Assembly: GCA_003167215.1 (NCBI GenBank)
Contig: PMTV01000053.1
Span: 230,472-294,471 of the forward strand
DNA: 64,000 bases
Direction of reading: 5' to 3'
Origin: Acidobacteriota bacterium
GTDB taxonomy: Bacteria > Acidobacteriota > Terriglobia > Acidiferrales > UBA7541
Part shown: positions 36,223 to 46,243 of the stretch, piece after piece
How the letters are laid out: each line of letters starts with the position of its first letter
Numbering within the stretch: position 1 is the stretch's first letter
The notes under the pieces: generated by a model
Seen by the model: the letters and a program-made list of their open reading frames with translations, nothing else
What the model was told of the DNA's origin: nothing
Database searches by the model: none
Made by a program: the position numbers and the translations under genes

Positions 36223-37635
36223 CTACGGCGCGGATTGAATGGGCAGTCCAAACGGTGCGAGGGCTTCGCGGACTACGCTAGTTTCGCCGACGGCTACTAT
36301 CGCGGCGCGAGATGCCGGAAAATATTTCCTAGCTGCGGAGTCCACGTCGTCGGCTGTGGTCGCCGCGACCTTCTTTCCGTAGATGCCGATTTCTTCCGGA
36401 GGCAGACTTTTCACCCAAAGAGCGGCCAGTGCGCCTGCGACAGAAGCCCGGCTTTGCAGGCTAATGGCTTGGATACCGACAAGGAAGCGCTTGGCTTGAC
36501 TGAGCTCATCGGGCGTGGGGCTGGTGGTGACGAGGCGATTGAGCTCGTAGGTGATTTCGTTAACGGTAGCAGCAGTGACCGCGTTGCGAATGTCGGCGTG
36601 ACTTACGACAGCGCCAGCGGCACGATAAGTATTCACAGATGTGTGGGGCGAATAGGTGTAACCCTTTTCCTCGCGAATATTCGACGTGAGGCGCGAGCCA
36701 AAAGTGCCGCCGTAAATGGCATTGGCAACCACGGCGGATTCGAAATCCGGATCGCCGCGCAAGGGACCCGGGGCGGCAAACTCGATGGTTGTTTGGACCG
36801 AGCCGGGGCGTTCGACGACGAATACAGCGTGAGGCGGATCGGGAGTGAAACGCGGAGTCTCGGCGATGGGAGATTCCGCCGGGGACTTCCAGGCTCCGAA
36901 ATTCGATTTGACCAGCTCGAGCATTTTCTCATTCTGAAAATCACCGACGGCGATGAAGACCGCCTGGTCCGGGCGAAAGCGCTGCGCGTATATCTTGCGT
37001 AAATCGGCGGAAGTGGACGCAGCGATGGATTCCTTCGTGGGAGAAATGACGTGATAGGGATTTTTCCCGAAGAGAACGTTGGCCACGGCGCGAGAGGCGA
37101 GAAAGCCGGGATCAGCTTCCTGCTGTTGGAGACTGTCCGCAAGATTGCTCTTGGCAAGCGCGACTTCGTCGTCCGGAAATGATGCGTTCTGGAGAATGTC
37201 CGCGAGCACAGCCATAGCAGGCTCGGCTTTGGCCGCGAGAACCGTGGTGGAAACTTCTATGGAATCTTTTTCGGCATTGGCGCTGAGGTCACCGCCGGCG
37301 CCCTGAAAATCTTCGGCAATCTTCTTTGCATTTCGCGACTTGGTTCCCTGGTCGATGGTATTGGAGAGCAATTCAGAAATTCCAGGGCGATCGGTTGGGT
37401 CGGCGGCAAGACCTCCGCGCACCGAAACACTGTAAGACAGCGTCGGGAAACCGGGTTTGGAGACGAGCCATACGGTGAGGCCGTTATCGAGCTTGGCGAT
37501 TTTTACGGAAGGAGCTTGCAGCGGCTTTTCCGGCCCGTAAGGGGGGAGATCTTTCGGCAACGGCGTCTGCTGTTTCTGCGCGAAGGCACACGACCCGAAC
37601 AACATTACGATGCCAACCAGTTTCAGGAATCTCAC
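36223..37635 (-). CDS. M16-family peptidase, non-catalytic partner
   Basis: A 470-residue exported protein with a signal peptide ([16 protein letters not shown]) and two M16 domains. The position of the zinc motif HxxEH reads GISELLSNT, so the metal ligands are lost; such subunits act as the partner of a catalytic M16 protein. The C-terminal half keeps the [17 protein letters not shown] and [13 protein letters not shown] patterns, the latter the conserved R..Y substrate-binding motif of the second domain. The GTG start overlaps the stop of the upstream catalytic gene by 4 nt (GTGA). Confidence 0.9.
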   Translation of the reverse strand: MRFLKLVGIVMLFGSCAFAQKQQTPLPKDLPPYGPEKPLQAPSVKIAKLDNGLTVWLVSKPGFPTLSYSVSVRGGLAADPTDRPGISELLSNTIDQGTKSRNAKKIAEDFQGAGGDLSANAEKDSIEVSTTVLAAKAEPAMAVLADILQNASFPDDEVALAKSNLADSLQQQEADPGFLASRAVANVLFGKNPYHVISPTKESIAASTSADLRKIYAQRFRPDQAVFIAVGDFQNEKMLELVKSNFGAWKSPAESPIAETPRFTPDPPHAVFVVERPGSVQTTIEFAAPGPLRGDPDFESAVVANAIYGGTFGSRLTSNIREEKGYTYSPHTSVNTYRAAGAVVSHADIRNAVTAATVNEITYELNRLVTTSPTPDELSQAKRFLVGIQAISLQSRASVAGALAALWVKSLPPEEIGIYGKKVAATTADDVDSAARKYFPASRAAIVAVGETSVVREALAPFGLPIQSAP

Positions 37636-39014
37636 TGTGCGCCTCCGGGCTTTCCCGCGCCGGGATTGGCGGGCGCAGGAACTCGATTGATAATCGTACG
37701 GTTCGTGCTGACGAGGTACTTGGTTGCAAAGGCGCGCACTTGATCGGGCGTAACTTTCGCGAGGTCGCTAGGAGCGGTGAAGACGCTATCGAAACTCCCG
37801 GTAAAGAGAACCGCGTGAGAGAGGGCGGATGCGCGGTTTATGGGAATTTCAAGCTGGGCGTATAGATCCGCGCGCATCTTTGCGACGATGCGATCCAATT
37901 CATCCTGGCTGGGGCCTTTAGCGGCAAGGTCTTTGACGGTGGCATCGTAGGCAGCGAGGACCTGGTCTTCGGTTACGTTTGGCGGATAGACGATGAAGGA
38001 GGTCATGAGCGTGGGACCGTTATATTCAAATGGATTGCCGAGCGGCCAGTTCAGGCCGCCGTTCACGGAAAGCGCAACCTTTTTGTCTTTCACCAAAACT
38101 TGGTAGAGGAGCGACGCTCGGCCGTTGTGGAGAAGTTCGCCGGTGACGGCGCCGGCCAGGGCATCCGGTGAACGTGCCGGAGGCATGCGATAACCGATCG
38201 CGAGGGCCGGAACTCTGGCGAGTTTATCGGTCTCTGTTTCGCGGCGTTCGGCGGTTTGAGGCTTCTCTTCCACGTTCGGGCGCGGAGGGGTGGAACGCGA
38301 GGGAATTCCGGCAAAATATTTTTCTACCTTTTCAAAGACTTCGCTGGGCGTGAAATCGCCGACGATGGCCAGCACGGCATTATTCGGCGCGTAGTATTGT
38401 TCGTAAAACTTCTGAACGTCTTCAATTTTGGCGGAGTCGAGATCTTTGAAATCGCCGTAAAAATTGTGCGCGTTGGGATAGGTGTCGAAGGCTTTTCCGG
38501 GAAGGTCGATGGCGAAGAAAAGGCCATAGGGCTGATTCATCACGTTTACGCGAACTTCCTCTTCCACCACGTTTCGCTGATTTTCGAGATTCTTGGGCGA
38601 AAAATCGAGCGTCTTCATGCGGTCGGCTTCGAGCCAGAGCAATGCATCCAGAGCAGGCAGAGGAGCGGTCTCAATGTATTCGGTAAAATCGTAGCGCGTA
38701 TCGCCGTTGAGAGCGCCGCCGCCGCTTTCAGTTACGCGGTCAAAGATGCCCTTGGGCGCGACCGGCGTGCCTTCGAACATCATGTGCTCGAAGAGATGCG
38801 CGAAACCTGTCCGGCCTTCCGGCTCGAGGCGAAATCCGATGCCGTAGCTGACGCAAATTCCGAAAGTAGGCGCGGAATGATCTTCGGAAACCACCACGGT
38901 CAAGCCGTTCGGCAGCTTTTTCATCGTAGTGGCCGCTTTCCACTCCTGAGCCTGCGCGGGAAGCGTCACGAGCAATACGGCACACAACGCGAACAAGAGA
39001 AACGAACGTTTCAT
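37632..39014 (-). CDS. M16-family zinc peptidase, catalytic subunit
   Basis: A 460-residue exported zinc peptidase of the pitrilysin/insulinase family. After a signal peptide (MKRSFLLFALCAVLLVTLPAQAQ) it has the inverted zinc motif HLFEHMMFEGT (HxxEH) and the distal Glu in ENQRNVVEEEV. I start at the ATG at 39014, with AAAGG upstream; the track extends the frame 50 codons into the intergenic region. With the overlapping downstream gene it probably forms a periplasmic heterodimer that degrades short peptides. Confidence 0.93.
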   Translation of the reverse strand: MKRSFLLFALCAVLLVTLPAQAQEWKAATTMKKLPNGLTVVVSEDHSAPTFGICVSYGIGFRLEPEGRTGFAHLFEHMMFEGTPVAPKGIFDRVTESGGGALNGDTRYDFTEYIETAPLPALDALLWLEADRMKTLDFSPKNLENQRNVVEEEVRVNVMNQPYGLFFAIDLPGKAFDTYPNAHNFYGDFKDLDSAKIEDVQKFYEQYYAPNNAVLAIVGDFTPSEVFEKVEKYFAGIPSRSTPPRPNVEEKPQTAERRETETDKLARVPALAIGYRMPPARSPDALAGAVTGELLHNGRASLLYQVLVKDKKVALSVNGGLNWPLGNPFEYNGPTLMTSFIVYPPNVTEDQVLAAYDATVKDLAAKGPSQDELDRIVAKMRADLYAQLEIPINRASALSHAVLFTGSFDSVFTAPSDLAKVTPDQVRAFATKYLVSTNRTIINRVPAPANPGAGKPGGAQ

Positions 39015-39286
39015 AATCTTTGCCTTTCCTTTTTTGAGACGCCGCAGTAGCGGTGGGTTCGCGATAAACTGCGAAGTTGAAGGGTATAGCACATTGCGCC
39101 GCGAAATTCGAGGGTGCTGGTGGAAGCAAAGTCTCGGAGAGCCTTTCCAAATCGGGAAACGCACATTTGCGCCAGGCGAGCGCCTGCAAAAGCTTTCATT
39201 GCGGGCACGGACTTAGAATGATTAGAATCCGTCGCCGGCCCGGTAGGGAATGTACGGACGGGTGTCGAGATGCTCGTGAGAAAACA

Positions 39287-40186
39287 ATGATGCGATTCAA
39301 CGTGAGTTTAGTTCGAAGGATCTTGCAGCGAGCGCTTTTATTCTTCGTGATTGCGCCGACGCCCCTGCTGGCGCAAGCACCGCTGGGAGTTAAATGGGAG
39401 GAACTGACGGCTGCCGACTTTGCGAACGCCATCCAACAATCGGAAGGGACGTGCATTCTGCCCATTGGAATTCTTGAGAAGCACGGACCGCATTTGCCGC
39501 TCGGCACCGATTTGATCAACGTGAGATACGTTTCCGTGAGCGCAGCGAGGCAGGAATATGCTGTCGTCTTCCCGGAATATTATTTCGGACAGATTTTTGA
39601 AGCGAAGCACGAGCCTGGCACAATCGCTTACAGCGCGAAGATGCAAATGGAACTCTTGCAGGAAACAACGGATGAGATGGCGCGAAACGGCTGCAAGAAA
39701 ATCGTGATCGCCAACGGCCACGGCGGCAATGAGAATCTGCTTCCGTACTTTGCCCAAACGCAACTTGCCTCGCCGCATGATTACGTGGTTTACATCATGC
39801 CGCTCCCGGAACATTTGGACCAACCGGGGAGGCCGTCCGTGAAGGACCCTGCCGACATGCATGCGGGGGAAACGGAAACGTCGCATGTGATGGTTTCGCG
39901 GCCGGATTTAGTTCACATGGATCGAGCAAAAGATGAATCCGGTGCGGACCAGAAACGGCTGAACTTGCCAGACACGCTATACACGGCGATTTGGTGGTAT
40001 GCGCGTTTTCCAAATCACTATTCGGGAGAGGGCGCAGCCGCGACGAAAGAGCTTGGCGAGTTCGACATGAAGGAATGGACGAACGAGCTCGTGACGGCGC
40101 TACGCGCAGTGAAGGCGGATAGCGAGAGTCTGAAGCTGCAGAATGAATTTTTCGAGAAAGCGCGGCATCCGCTTGAGACTAAGTAG
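39287..40186 (+). CDS. exported creatininase-family amidohydrolase
   Basis: A 299-residue protein with a signal peptide (RILQRALLFFVIAPTPLLAQ) and the creatininase fold. Metal-binding motifs are visible: PIGILEKHGPHLPLGTD (Glu, His and Asp ligands), IVIANGHGGNENLL, and the acidic stretch HAGETETSHVM. Family members act on cyclic amides or formamides (creatinine, mycofactocin precursors, FAPy); the signal peptide makes the cytosolic pathway roles less likely. Start chosen at the tandem ATG at 39287; the track extends it upstream without similarity. Confidence 0.85.
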   Translation: MMRFNVSLVRRILQRALLFFVIAPTPLLAQAPLGVKWEELTAADFANAIQQSEGTCILPIGILEKHGPHLPLGTDLINVRYVSVSAARQEYAVVFPEYYFGQIFEAKHEPGTIAYSAKMQMELLQETTDEMARNGCKKIVIANGHGGNENLLPYFAQTQLASPHDYVVYIMPLPEHLDQPGRPSVKDPADMHAGETETSHVMVSRPDLVHMDRAKDESGADQKRLNLPDTLYTAIWWYARFPNHYSGEGAAATKELGEFDMKEWTNELVTALRAVKADSESLKLQNEFFEKARHPLETK

Positions 40187-40205
40187 CGATGCACCGCGGC
40201 GAACG

Positions 40206-40913
40206 CTAGCGGGCGGGGTGAAGTTGAGGGCGACTGGAGGATGGAACGGCGTGGATGTCGAGAAGCCGCTGCGAGCGGACGGCGCGATGGCGCGCGAGAA
40301 GATGTTTCTGCGCGCGGCGTCCCCACGAGCGGACAAAATAATAATTCAGCGCGCCTCCGAAACCGGCGCTGAGAACCGGGATCAGCCTGCCGGACCATTT
40401 CTCTGCGACTTCCGCGCCTACTTTCACGGCGATGCGGTCGATGATTCGCGGGACGAGGCGTTCGATGGCCTGCTTTTCGACGAAATCGCGGCCCAGATCG
40501 AGTCCTGCTGCGCTGGCGGCGGCCATCCATAGCTCACCGACTTCGTCATCGGTAGTGTACTCGAATCCGTGAACCAAACTTAATTTCTGCAGCATGCGAA
40601 TGGTGATGGCCGAAAGAATTCCCGCGTCGGGAACGATGGTGAGCATGCCGCCCATTCCCAAACCCATGCCTTCGAGCGCCGCGGTCTTCATGGAAGACTT
40701 GATAATGCGGTTGGCAATCGGAGTGACTACTTCCTCGCCAAGATAAAACATGTCGCGCCAAGCGGTGATCGGCAGCTTGTGCTTGCGCGTTACCTGCTTT
40801 AAAAATTTTTGCGGATCAACCTGAACGGTTTCGTAGGCCCGGCGGAATCCGGAGCGCGTGGCGGATTGCATCAGCCGGGAGAGCGCAGACGATGCTTTTG
40901 TTTTTCGTGGCAT
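40206..40913 (-). CDS. EcsC-family protein
   Basis: A 235-residue protein with the EcsC pattern: LGEEVVTPIANRIIKSSMKTAALEG, GMGGMLTIVPDAGILSAITIRMLQKLSLVHGFEY, and SAGFGGALNYYFVRSWGRRAQKH. Glycine-rich amphipathic segments suggest membrane association. In Bacillus, EcsC is linked to the EcsAB exporter, but none is adjacent here. It is convergent with the creatininase gene. Confidence 0.88.
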   Translation of the reverse strand: MPRKTKASSALSRLMQSATRSGFRRAYETVQVDPQKFLKQVTRKHKLPITAWRDMFYLGEEVVTPIANRIIKSSMKTAALEGMGLGMGGMLTIVPDAGILSAITIRMLQKLSLVHGFEYTTDDEVGELWMAAASAAGLDLGRDFVEKQAIERLVPRIIDRIAVKVGAEVAEKWSGRLIPVLSAGFGGALNYYFVRSWGRRAQKHLLARHRAVRSQRLLDIHAVPSSSRPQLHPAR

Positions 40914-41058
40914 GGTAGTTGGATGCGGCGAGCCGCCAGGAAGTGACGGACGGCTCTACTACCCTAAGATTAGCAGGTTTGAGGGTGGCGGCACAAAATC
41001 CCGTGGCGAGATGTGCGGGCGCTATAACACAGCGCCCACACCATCTCTGTTCGACGGA

Positions 41059-44000
41059 TTACCAGAGGAATTTGGCCCCCAGCTGGATATGGCGGGAGCC
41101 GCCGCTTCCTAGAACCGGATTCGAAGCGGCGATGTCGGGAGTGAACTGGGCTAATCCTGCGTTACTGCTACAGTCCGTGGCGCTATTGCAGAAGCCGTCG
41201 GCCAGTTCCCCATCAATACCCGCGAAATTGGGGTGGTTCAGGATGTTGAAAAACTCGGCGCGAAGCTGAAGCGTGACGCGATCGCCGAGCTTGGTGTTCT
41301 TGCTGATGGAGAAATCCCAGTTGGTGAAATCCGGGCCGCGAAAAATGTTGCGTCCCATGTTGCCAAAGGTTCCATCGGCAGGAGGTGTCAGTACGGTTTT
41401 GCCCGAGATGTAGCAGCCTCCGAAGAAGGTGAGCTGGGCTTGCTCCGCGGGGTTCGGGCCAGCGGCGGCGATACACCGCGGATCAGTGGCAATCACGAAC
41501 GGAATCGCATTCGTGGTGGACCAATGAATGTTGTTTGGGCTGCCGGTGATATTCCAACGATCGTTGAATTCGCCGGTAAAGCTGAAGTCGTCATCGAAAT
41601 CGTTGAGGCTGTAGGGCATGCCGCTTTCGAGAATTACGATTGAGTTCAGTTGCCAACCTTTCAGGAGTTGCGCGAAACCTTCGCGACCCGGAATTGCGTA
41701 GGTAAGAGCGAACGTGAAACGATGGCGCGTATCGAAGTCGCTGTTGCCGCGTTCGGCTCGAACGTCAAGACTGTTTTGGGCGCTGAAATGGCGGTTGCTC
41801 GTTGCTTCATCGATTGCGTGCGCAAAGGTGTAGCCCGCTACGATGTTGAGGCCCTTCCAGCTATGAGTTTTGTAGGTTGCTTGCAAGCCGTCATAGCTCG
41901 AGCTCTCGGCATTTCCGAATTCGGTGGTTTCGCCTAGAAATGGATACTTGTTAAAGAAGGGCCGATTTTCCTGCTCGCATCCCGCCGCGTTGTCAAAAAC
42001 TGCGTCACAGGCAGCGGCCGCCGTTGGATTTGGCTGGTTGATGTCGAGCAGGCTGAAAAGTTTTACACCGCGCTGTCCGACATAACCCACTTGGAGCGAA
42101 GACCAATTCCCAATCGCTCGCTGCACATTGAAATTCCAGAAAATCGTGTAGGGCGTGTCGAGATGATTTCTGACGGACGTAATGCTGCACGGTTCCAGCG
42201 CCGAACAACTAGTTCCTTGTCCCAGGAACGGGAAGACTTGCGCAGGCGGAGGTTCCCAGTTCAACTGGCTACCAGAAGGAAATACCACCGCGGCGAAGAT
42301 CGATCCGCCACCGGGTGTAACGCCCGTGGCTCCGGTGGGAATCGCGTTGAGACCGATGCCACCGCCGGCTGTCTGGCCGATGAAGTCGGAAATGGGGGCA
42401 GTTTCGTAAATGATTCCGGCGCCAGAACGAAAAACGGTCTTCCCGGTTCCCCAGGGGTCCCACGCAACGCCAAGGCGGGGAGCAAAGTTGTCGTGTTGTA
42501 CGTGATAGGGCTGCGAGATCTGCTGGCCCACCTGAGCAAAACCGATGTTGGGCTCGAAGTTGGCGAGCAGATCGTTCTTCGCATGAATCACGCCTGAAAG
42601 GTCGTAACGAAGCCCGGCCGTGATCGTCAAGCGGGAGTTAAAGCGGAACTCATCGGCTAGGTATGCGCCAAAGGCGTTCTGGGTAATTATGCGGCGAGTG
42701 TCTCCGACGAGCACTTCTCCATTTTCGGGTCCGCAGGGATCTTCCTGGCAACCGAGGTCGGTGGTTCCGTTCCCGAGGTCAACCGATCCGGCCTGCAGGA
42801 AATCCTGAAGGGTGGGAAAGAAAATTTCGCCTTTCGCATGGCGGTTGCGAGTGTTGTCAACGGCTCCATGACGGAGCTCGACGCCAAAATGCAGATTGTG
42901 ACGGCCCTTCAAATATCCGACGGAATCGGTGAGCTGATACGTTTCCGTGGGCGTTGTGAACAGAGGATATCCGTTGCCGCCGCCAAGTTGAAAGAAAGGG
43001 CCGACGTCAATCTCCGGCAGACCAAAATTCAGCGGGTTGGTGACTCCTGTATTTATGCCATAGGTCAACGGATTGACGTTGTGGTCGGCGGAAACAATCT
43101 GTTGCGAAATGCGGTTGTATCCAAAACGCGCTTCGTTCACCCAACTGCTGTTTGGGGTGTAAGCCCAATTGCCTCCCACGATCTGAGGGCGCGACAACGC
43201 CTGCGACAAGAATTGCGGCAAAAGATAATCGCCGTCTTCCTCCGTTTGCGTGCTGTCGGCAAAGAAATAGCGCGCGGTAAATGTGTTCTTTGCCGAAAAG
43301 TGGTAATCAACCTTGACGAGCACATTGTCCGCGCGGTTTCGATTCGCGAGATCCTGGAAGAGCAGACCGGGGCCGGCCGCACCAGTATTGGAAGGGTAGA
43401 GTTTCGAAAGTGCCAGGCTTAATTGATTGATGGCGCAGCCGGGAAGCGCGGTGCAGTTGGATATGACGTCCGGAATGCTGTTGGTGAGATCTCCGCCGAG
43501 AGGGACAGTGTTTGGACTGTCAGCGAGAATTGGATTACCGACAATGTCTCGGACGCCTTCATAAGCTGCGAAGAAAAATAATTTGTCTTTCACGATGGGT
43601 CCGCCGGCGGAGCCGCCAAACTGATGGAGAATCAACGGTGCGAGAGGATTGCCGACGGTATCGAAAAAGTTTCGCGCGTCGGCCGCGTTGTTGCGAGCGA
43701 AGTAGTAGGCCGAACCGTGGAACTGGTCGGTTCCGGACTTCAAACCGATATTGACCACCGCTCCCGGCTTCCAGCCGTATTCCGCAGTCGGGTGCTCTTG
43801 CGTGCTGAATTCCTGAATGGCGTCGATGGGCAGGAGGCTCGCGGGGGTGCCGCTGACGCCTTCTTCGTTGAGCACGGAGGTTCCGTAATAGAGGTCGTTG
43901 TCATCGGTACCATCGACAATGTAATTGTTGTCTTCCGGGCGCGCGCCGTTGGAGATGATGGAATGGAAACCTCCGCCGGGTGTGCGATCCACACCGGGGA

Positions 44001-44481
44001 GAAGCATGACGAGGTTTTGCCAGTCACGGCCTTGCAGCGGCAACTCGTTAATTTCTTTGTTGCTGAAAGAGCCGCCAAGCGTCGGATTTGTTGTGTCGAT
44101 CAGAGACGCGGCCTCCTCGTTCACAACGATAGTCTCAGTCACGGCGCCAGGCTGTAGTTGCAGATCTATTCGGAGGTCCTGCGCGACTTCAAGACGCACG
44201 ACGCTGCTGACAACTATTTTGAAACCCGCCGATTCCGCCGAAACAGTGTACAGACCGGGTTCGAGGGCAGGCGCAACGTACTCGCCGGTCTGATTTGTCT
44301 CCAGCTCGCGCGACACTTCCTTGGCGGTGTTCGTCACGGTAACTTTCGCTCCGACGACCACGCCGCCGGACGAGTCACGGATGGTGCCTAGAATCCGGCC
44401 TTCGTTGCTTTGCGCTCGTGAACTTGCGGCGATTAGGAACAACGTTGCGAGAATTGCGCTCAGAAAGCGAAAACGATTCAT
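41059..44481 (-). CDS. TonB-dependent receptor, Oar-like, with carboxypeptidase-regulatory domain
   Basis: A 1140-residue outer-membrane protein. After the signal peptide (LSAILATLFLIAASSRAQ), residues about 28-110 are a carboxypeptidase-regulatory-like beta-sandwich (GRILGTIRDSSGGVVVGAKV...NQTGEYVAPALEPGLYTV). A plug domain follows (INELPLQGRDWQNLVMLLPGV), then a long barrel with many aromatic strands ending in IQLGAKFLW, with the terminal aromatic residue needed for barrel assembly. This architecture is expanded in Acidobacteriota and resembles myxococcal Oar. The ligand is unknown; large polymers such as oligosaccharides or peptides are plausible. Confidence 0.93.
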   Translation of the reverse strand: MNRFRFLSAILATLFLIAASSRAQSNEGRILGTIRDSSGGVVVGAKVTVTNTAKEVSRELETNQTGEYVAPALEPGLYTVSAESAGFKIVVSSVVRLEVAQDLRIDLQLQPGAVTETIVVNEEAASLIDTTNPTLGGSFSNKEINELPLQGRDWQNLVMLLPGVDRTPGGGFHSIISNGARPEDNNYIVDGTDDNDLYYGTSVLNEEGVSGTPASLLPIDAIQEFSTQEHPTAEYGWKPGAVVNIGLKSGTDQFHGSAYYFARNNAADARNFFDTVGNPLAPLILHQFGGSAGGPIVKDKLFFFAAYEGVRDIVGNPILADSPNTVPLGGDLTNSIPDVISNCTALPGCAINQLSLALSKLYPSNTGAAGPGLLFQDLANRNRADNVLVKVDYHFSAKNTFTARYFFADSTQTEEDGDYLLPQFLSQALSRPQIVGGNWAYTPNSSWVNEARFGYNRISQQIVSADHNVNPLTYGINTGVTNPLNFGLPEIDVGPFFQLGGGNGYPLFTTPTETYQLTDSVGYLKGRHNLHFGVELRHGAVDNTRNRHAKGEIFFPTLQDFLQAGSVDLGNGTTDLGCQEDPCGPENGEVLVGDTRRIITQNAFGAYLADEFRFNSRLTITAGLRYDLSGVIHAKNDLLANFEPNIGFAQVGQQISQPYHVQHDNFAPRLGVAWDPWGTGKTVFRSGAGIIYETAPISDFIGQTAGGGIGLNAIPTGATGVTPGGGSIFAAVVFPSGSQLNWEPPPAQVFPFLGQGTSCSALEPCSITSVRNHLDTPYTIFWNFNVQRAIGNWSSLQVGYVGQRGVKLFSLLDINQPNPTAAAACDAVFDNAAGCEQENRPFFNKYPFLGETTEFGNAESSSYDGLQATYKTHSWKGLNIVAGYTFAHAIDEATSNRHFSAQNSLDVRAERGNSDFDTRHRFTFALTYAIPGREGFAQLLKGWQLNSIVILESGMPYSLNDFDDDFSFTGEFNDRWNITGSPNNIHWSTTNAIPFVIATDPRCIAAAGPNPAEQAQLTFFGGCYISGKTVLTPPADGTFGNMGRNIFRGPDFTNWDFSISKNTKLGDRVTLQLRAEFFNILNHPNFAGIDGELADGFCNSATDCSSNAGLAQFTPDIAASNPVLGSGGSRHIQLGAKFLW

Positions 44482-44890
44482 GGCCTGCTCCTTTTGCGAA
44501 TGACTCGATTCTTTGCGGGATGAGCGTGTCGTGTTTGTAATCGATTTCAGACTGGGAGCAGGAATGACAAATGCGAAATCGGTGAAAAAATTATAGGCCT
44601 GAAGCGAGCTTACCTAGGTCAATAAGGCAGCTGAGCGCAGGAGGGGTGGAAGACGCCGGCTGGCCGTGAATCCCCGTGTTGATTGGACTACATCCCATAG
44701 AAAGTAACGCTATGCGCGACAAAGTAGAACACCTGCGAGTGGAAGTCAATGCAGTCTTTCTGTATCAGTGCGCTGGACATTTCGGCGCGGAGACTTTTCA
44801 GCACCGTGCGAAAGAAGACTTCTGTTCGGGATTAAAACAGATCCCGCTACCCTATCGAAAGGGTGTGGGGTTGGATATACTGCGCAGCCT
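44482..44890. other. 409-bp intergenic region between receptor and cyanophycinase-like genes
   Basis: Divergent promoter region. On the receptor side there is a perfect TATAAT. On the other side a 72-codon frame (44676-44894) overlaps the next ATG by ATGA, but its sequence is unfamiliar and it is not called as a gene. Nothing else is apparent. Confidence 0.4.
44590..44622 (-). promoter_or_regulatory. possible promoter of the TonB-dependent receptor gene
   Basis: On the minus strand TATAAT (44595-44590) is a perfect -10, about 110 nt before the receptor ATG. TTGACC lies upstream at 44622-44617, but the spacing is 21 nt, so the -35 assignment is doubtful; a palindrome (ACCTAGGT) overlaps it. 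Confidence 0.4.
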
Positions 44891-45919
44891 ATGACTTCAA
44901 AAAAGTGGCTTGGCATTTTGTTTGCGCTCGTTGCTGTAAGTTATTCGGTTCCGTGCTTGGGCCAAACGGTTAAGGGCAATGGATACGCGGCGTATAGCAC
45001 CACGGCTAAGGATCCGAAGGCTGCGCAGGCGCCGAGTTTTGCGGCGGTGTTGCTGGGGGGCCACGGCGATGTGGACGAGGCGACGGAGTTTCTTTGCAAG
45101 CATTCCGGAGGAGGGGAGTTGCTGGTGTTGAGCGCCTCCGGGGCGGACGAATACAATTCTGATTTTCATGCGGCGTGCCCGGGGAATTCCGTCACTACTC
45201 TGGTGATCACTTCGGCGGAAGGCGGAAACGATCCTTTCGTCGCGGATAAAATTCGTAAGGCGCATGCGATTTTTATTTCCGGAGGCGATCAATCGAACTA
45301 CGTGAAGTTTTGGAGCGGCAACGCGGTGCAGAAGGAAATCAACGCGGACGTTGCGCGAGGAGTGCCAGTAGGAGGAATCAGCGCGGGGCTTGCGGTGCAA
45401 GGTCAATTCGTATTTACCGCGATGCAAGATACGGTGAAGAGTCCCGAAGCTTTGGCGAATCCGTACGATTCACATGTCACTCTGGCGCGCGATTTCCTGA
45501 CGATTCCCGCGCTGCAAGGCGTAATCACGGACAGCCATTTTTCCCAGCGCGAGCGCATGGGACGCTCGATTGCGTTTCTTGCGCGCATCGTGCAGGACGG
45601 CTGGGCGAAAGAAGTTCACGGCATCGGGATAGATGAGACGACAGCGGTGCTGGTGGATGCGGACGGGCACGCGCGCGTGGGCGGGGAAAATTCGGCCTAC
45701 TTTATGACGCTCGATCATCGGCCGGAAATTTGCGTGGATGGGAAACCGCTGACGGTCCGCCACGTGAAGGTTTGGAAATTGAGCGCCGGCGCGGAGTTCG
45801 ATCTGAAATCATGGACCGGATCCGAAGGGACGGCCATGGAAGCCGACGTTGTGGACGGCAAACTGACGCTCACCGTTCGTGTGCGTATTGAGAGCACCAG
45901 TGCGAACAGGGCGCAATGA
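44891..45919 (+). CDS. exported cyanophycinase-like peptidase (S51 family)
   Basis: A 342-residue protein with a signal peptide (KWLGILFALVAVSYSVPCLGQ) and the S51 fold. The nucleophile elbow is GGISAGLAVQG (GxSAG), preceded by AIFISGGDQSNYVKFW and followed by DSHFSQRERMGRSIAFL, which holds the conserved His-Phe region, and GIGIDETTAVLVD. Cyanophycinases cleave beta-Asp-Arg dipeptides; extracellular members feed on exogenous polymer or have other peptide substrates. I start at the ATG at 44891 because the signal peptide begins there; the track's upstream extension has no similarity. Confidence 0.88.
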   Translation: MTSKKWLGILFALVAVSYSVPCLGQTVKGNGYAAYSTTAKDPKAAQAPSFAAVLLGGHGDVDEATEFLCKHSGGGELLVLSASGADEYNSDFHAACPGNSVTTLVITSAEGGNDPFVADKIRKAHAIFISGGDQSNYVKFWSGNAVQKEINADVARGVPVGGISAGLAVQGQFVFTAMQDTVKSPEALANPYDSHVTLARDFLTIPALQGVITDSHFSQRERMGRSIAFLARIVQDGWAKEVHGIGIDETTAVLVDADGHARVGGENSAYFMTLDHRPEICVDGKPLTVRHVKVWKLSAGAEFDLKSWTGSEGTAMEADVVDGKLTLTVRVRIESTSANRAQ

Positions 45920-45976
45920 GGGCCGCTGCTTAACGCTGCTTGGGGCCGGAGTCTGTTCCGTTCGCTGGTCTGGGGT

Positions 45977-46221
45977 GCGGCGGCTTGCCGCCGCTTTCGC
46001 GGGGGCATCCGGGGCGAGCAAACGAAGGCTCGGCGAAAAATCCGCCGAAAGGAAAATTCGTCGAAGGCGTTTTTTATGTCGCGGCTAAAGCCGCGACCCA
46101 CAAGGCTACTCCGGGTCCGGCGGTACCCTTCGCGAAAAGACTCTGAATTAATTCCTTCGGAATTCACGAAAGCCCACTGTGGGGCTAAACAGAAAATCAA
46201 AAGAGCCGGCGGGACGCCGGC
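45977..46221. repeat. cluster of REP-like palindromes
   Basis: Three perfect inverted repeats lie in a 324-bp gap: GCGGCGGC-tt-GCCGCCGC (45977-45994), GTCGCGGC-taaa-GCCGCGAC (46078-46097) and GCCGGCG-gga-CGCCGGC (46205-46221). Their form is that of bacterial interspersed palindromic elements. They sit between the convergent cyanophycinase-like and glycosylase genes. No other feature is seen in the gap. Confidence 0.6.
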
Positions 46222-46243
46222 GCTACGAAAGGCACATGGGGGT

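Noticed and set aside
36223-37002. Long plus-strand ORFs at 36184-37002 and 38256-39050
   Set aside because: Antisense shadows of the two M16 peptidase genes with no protein-like motifs.
41110-41117. AACCGG-type motif near the end of the TonB-dependent receptor gene
   Set aside because: It is a single imperfect match inside coding sequence, without the partner at 66 nt.
44676-44894. 72-codon ORF overlapping the cyanophycinase-like start by ATGA
   Set aside because: The overlap suggests coupling, but the sequence matches nothing I know, the ribosome-binding site is weak, and it fills a divergent promoter region.
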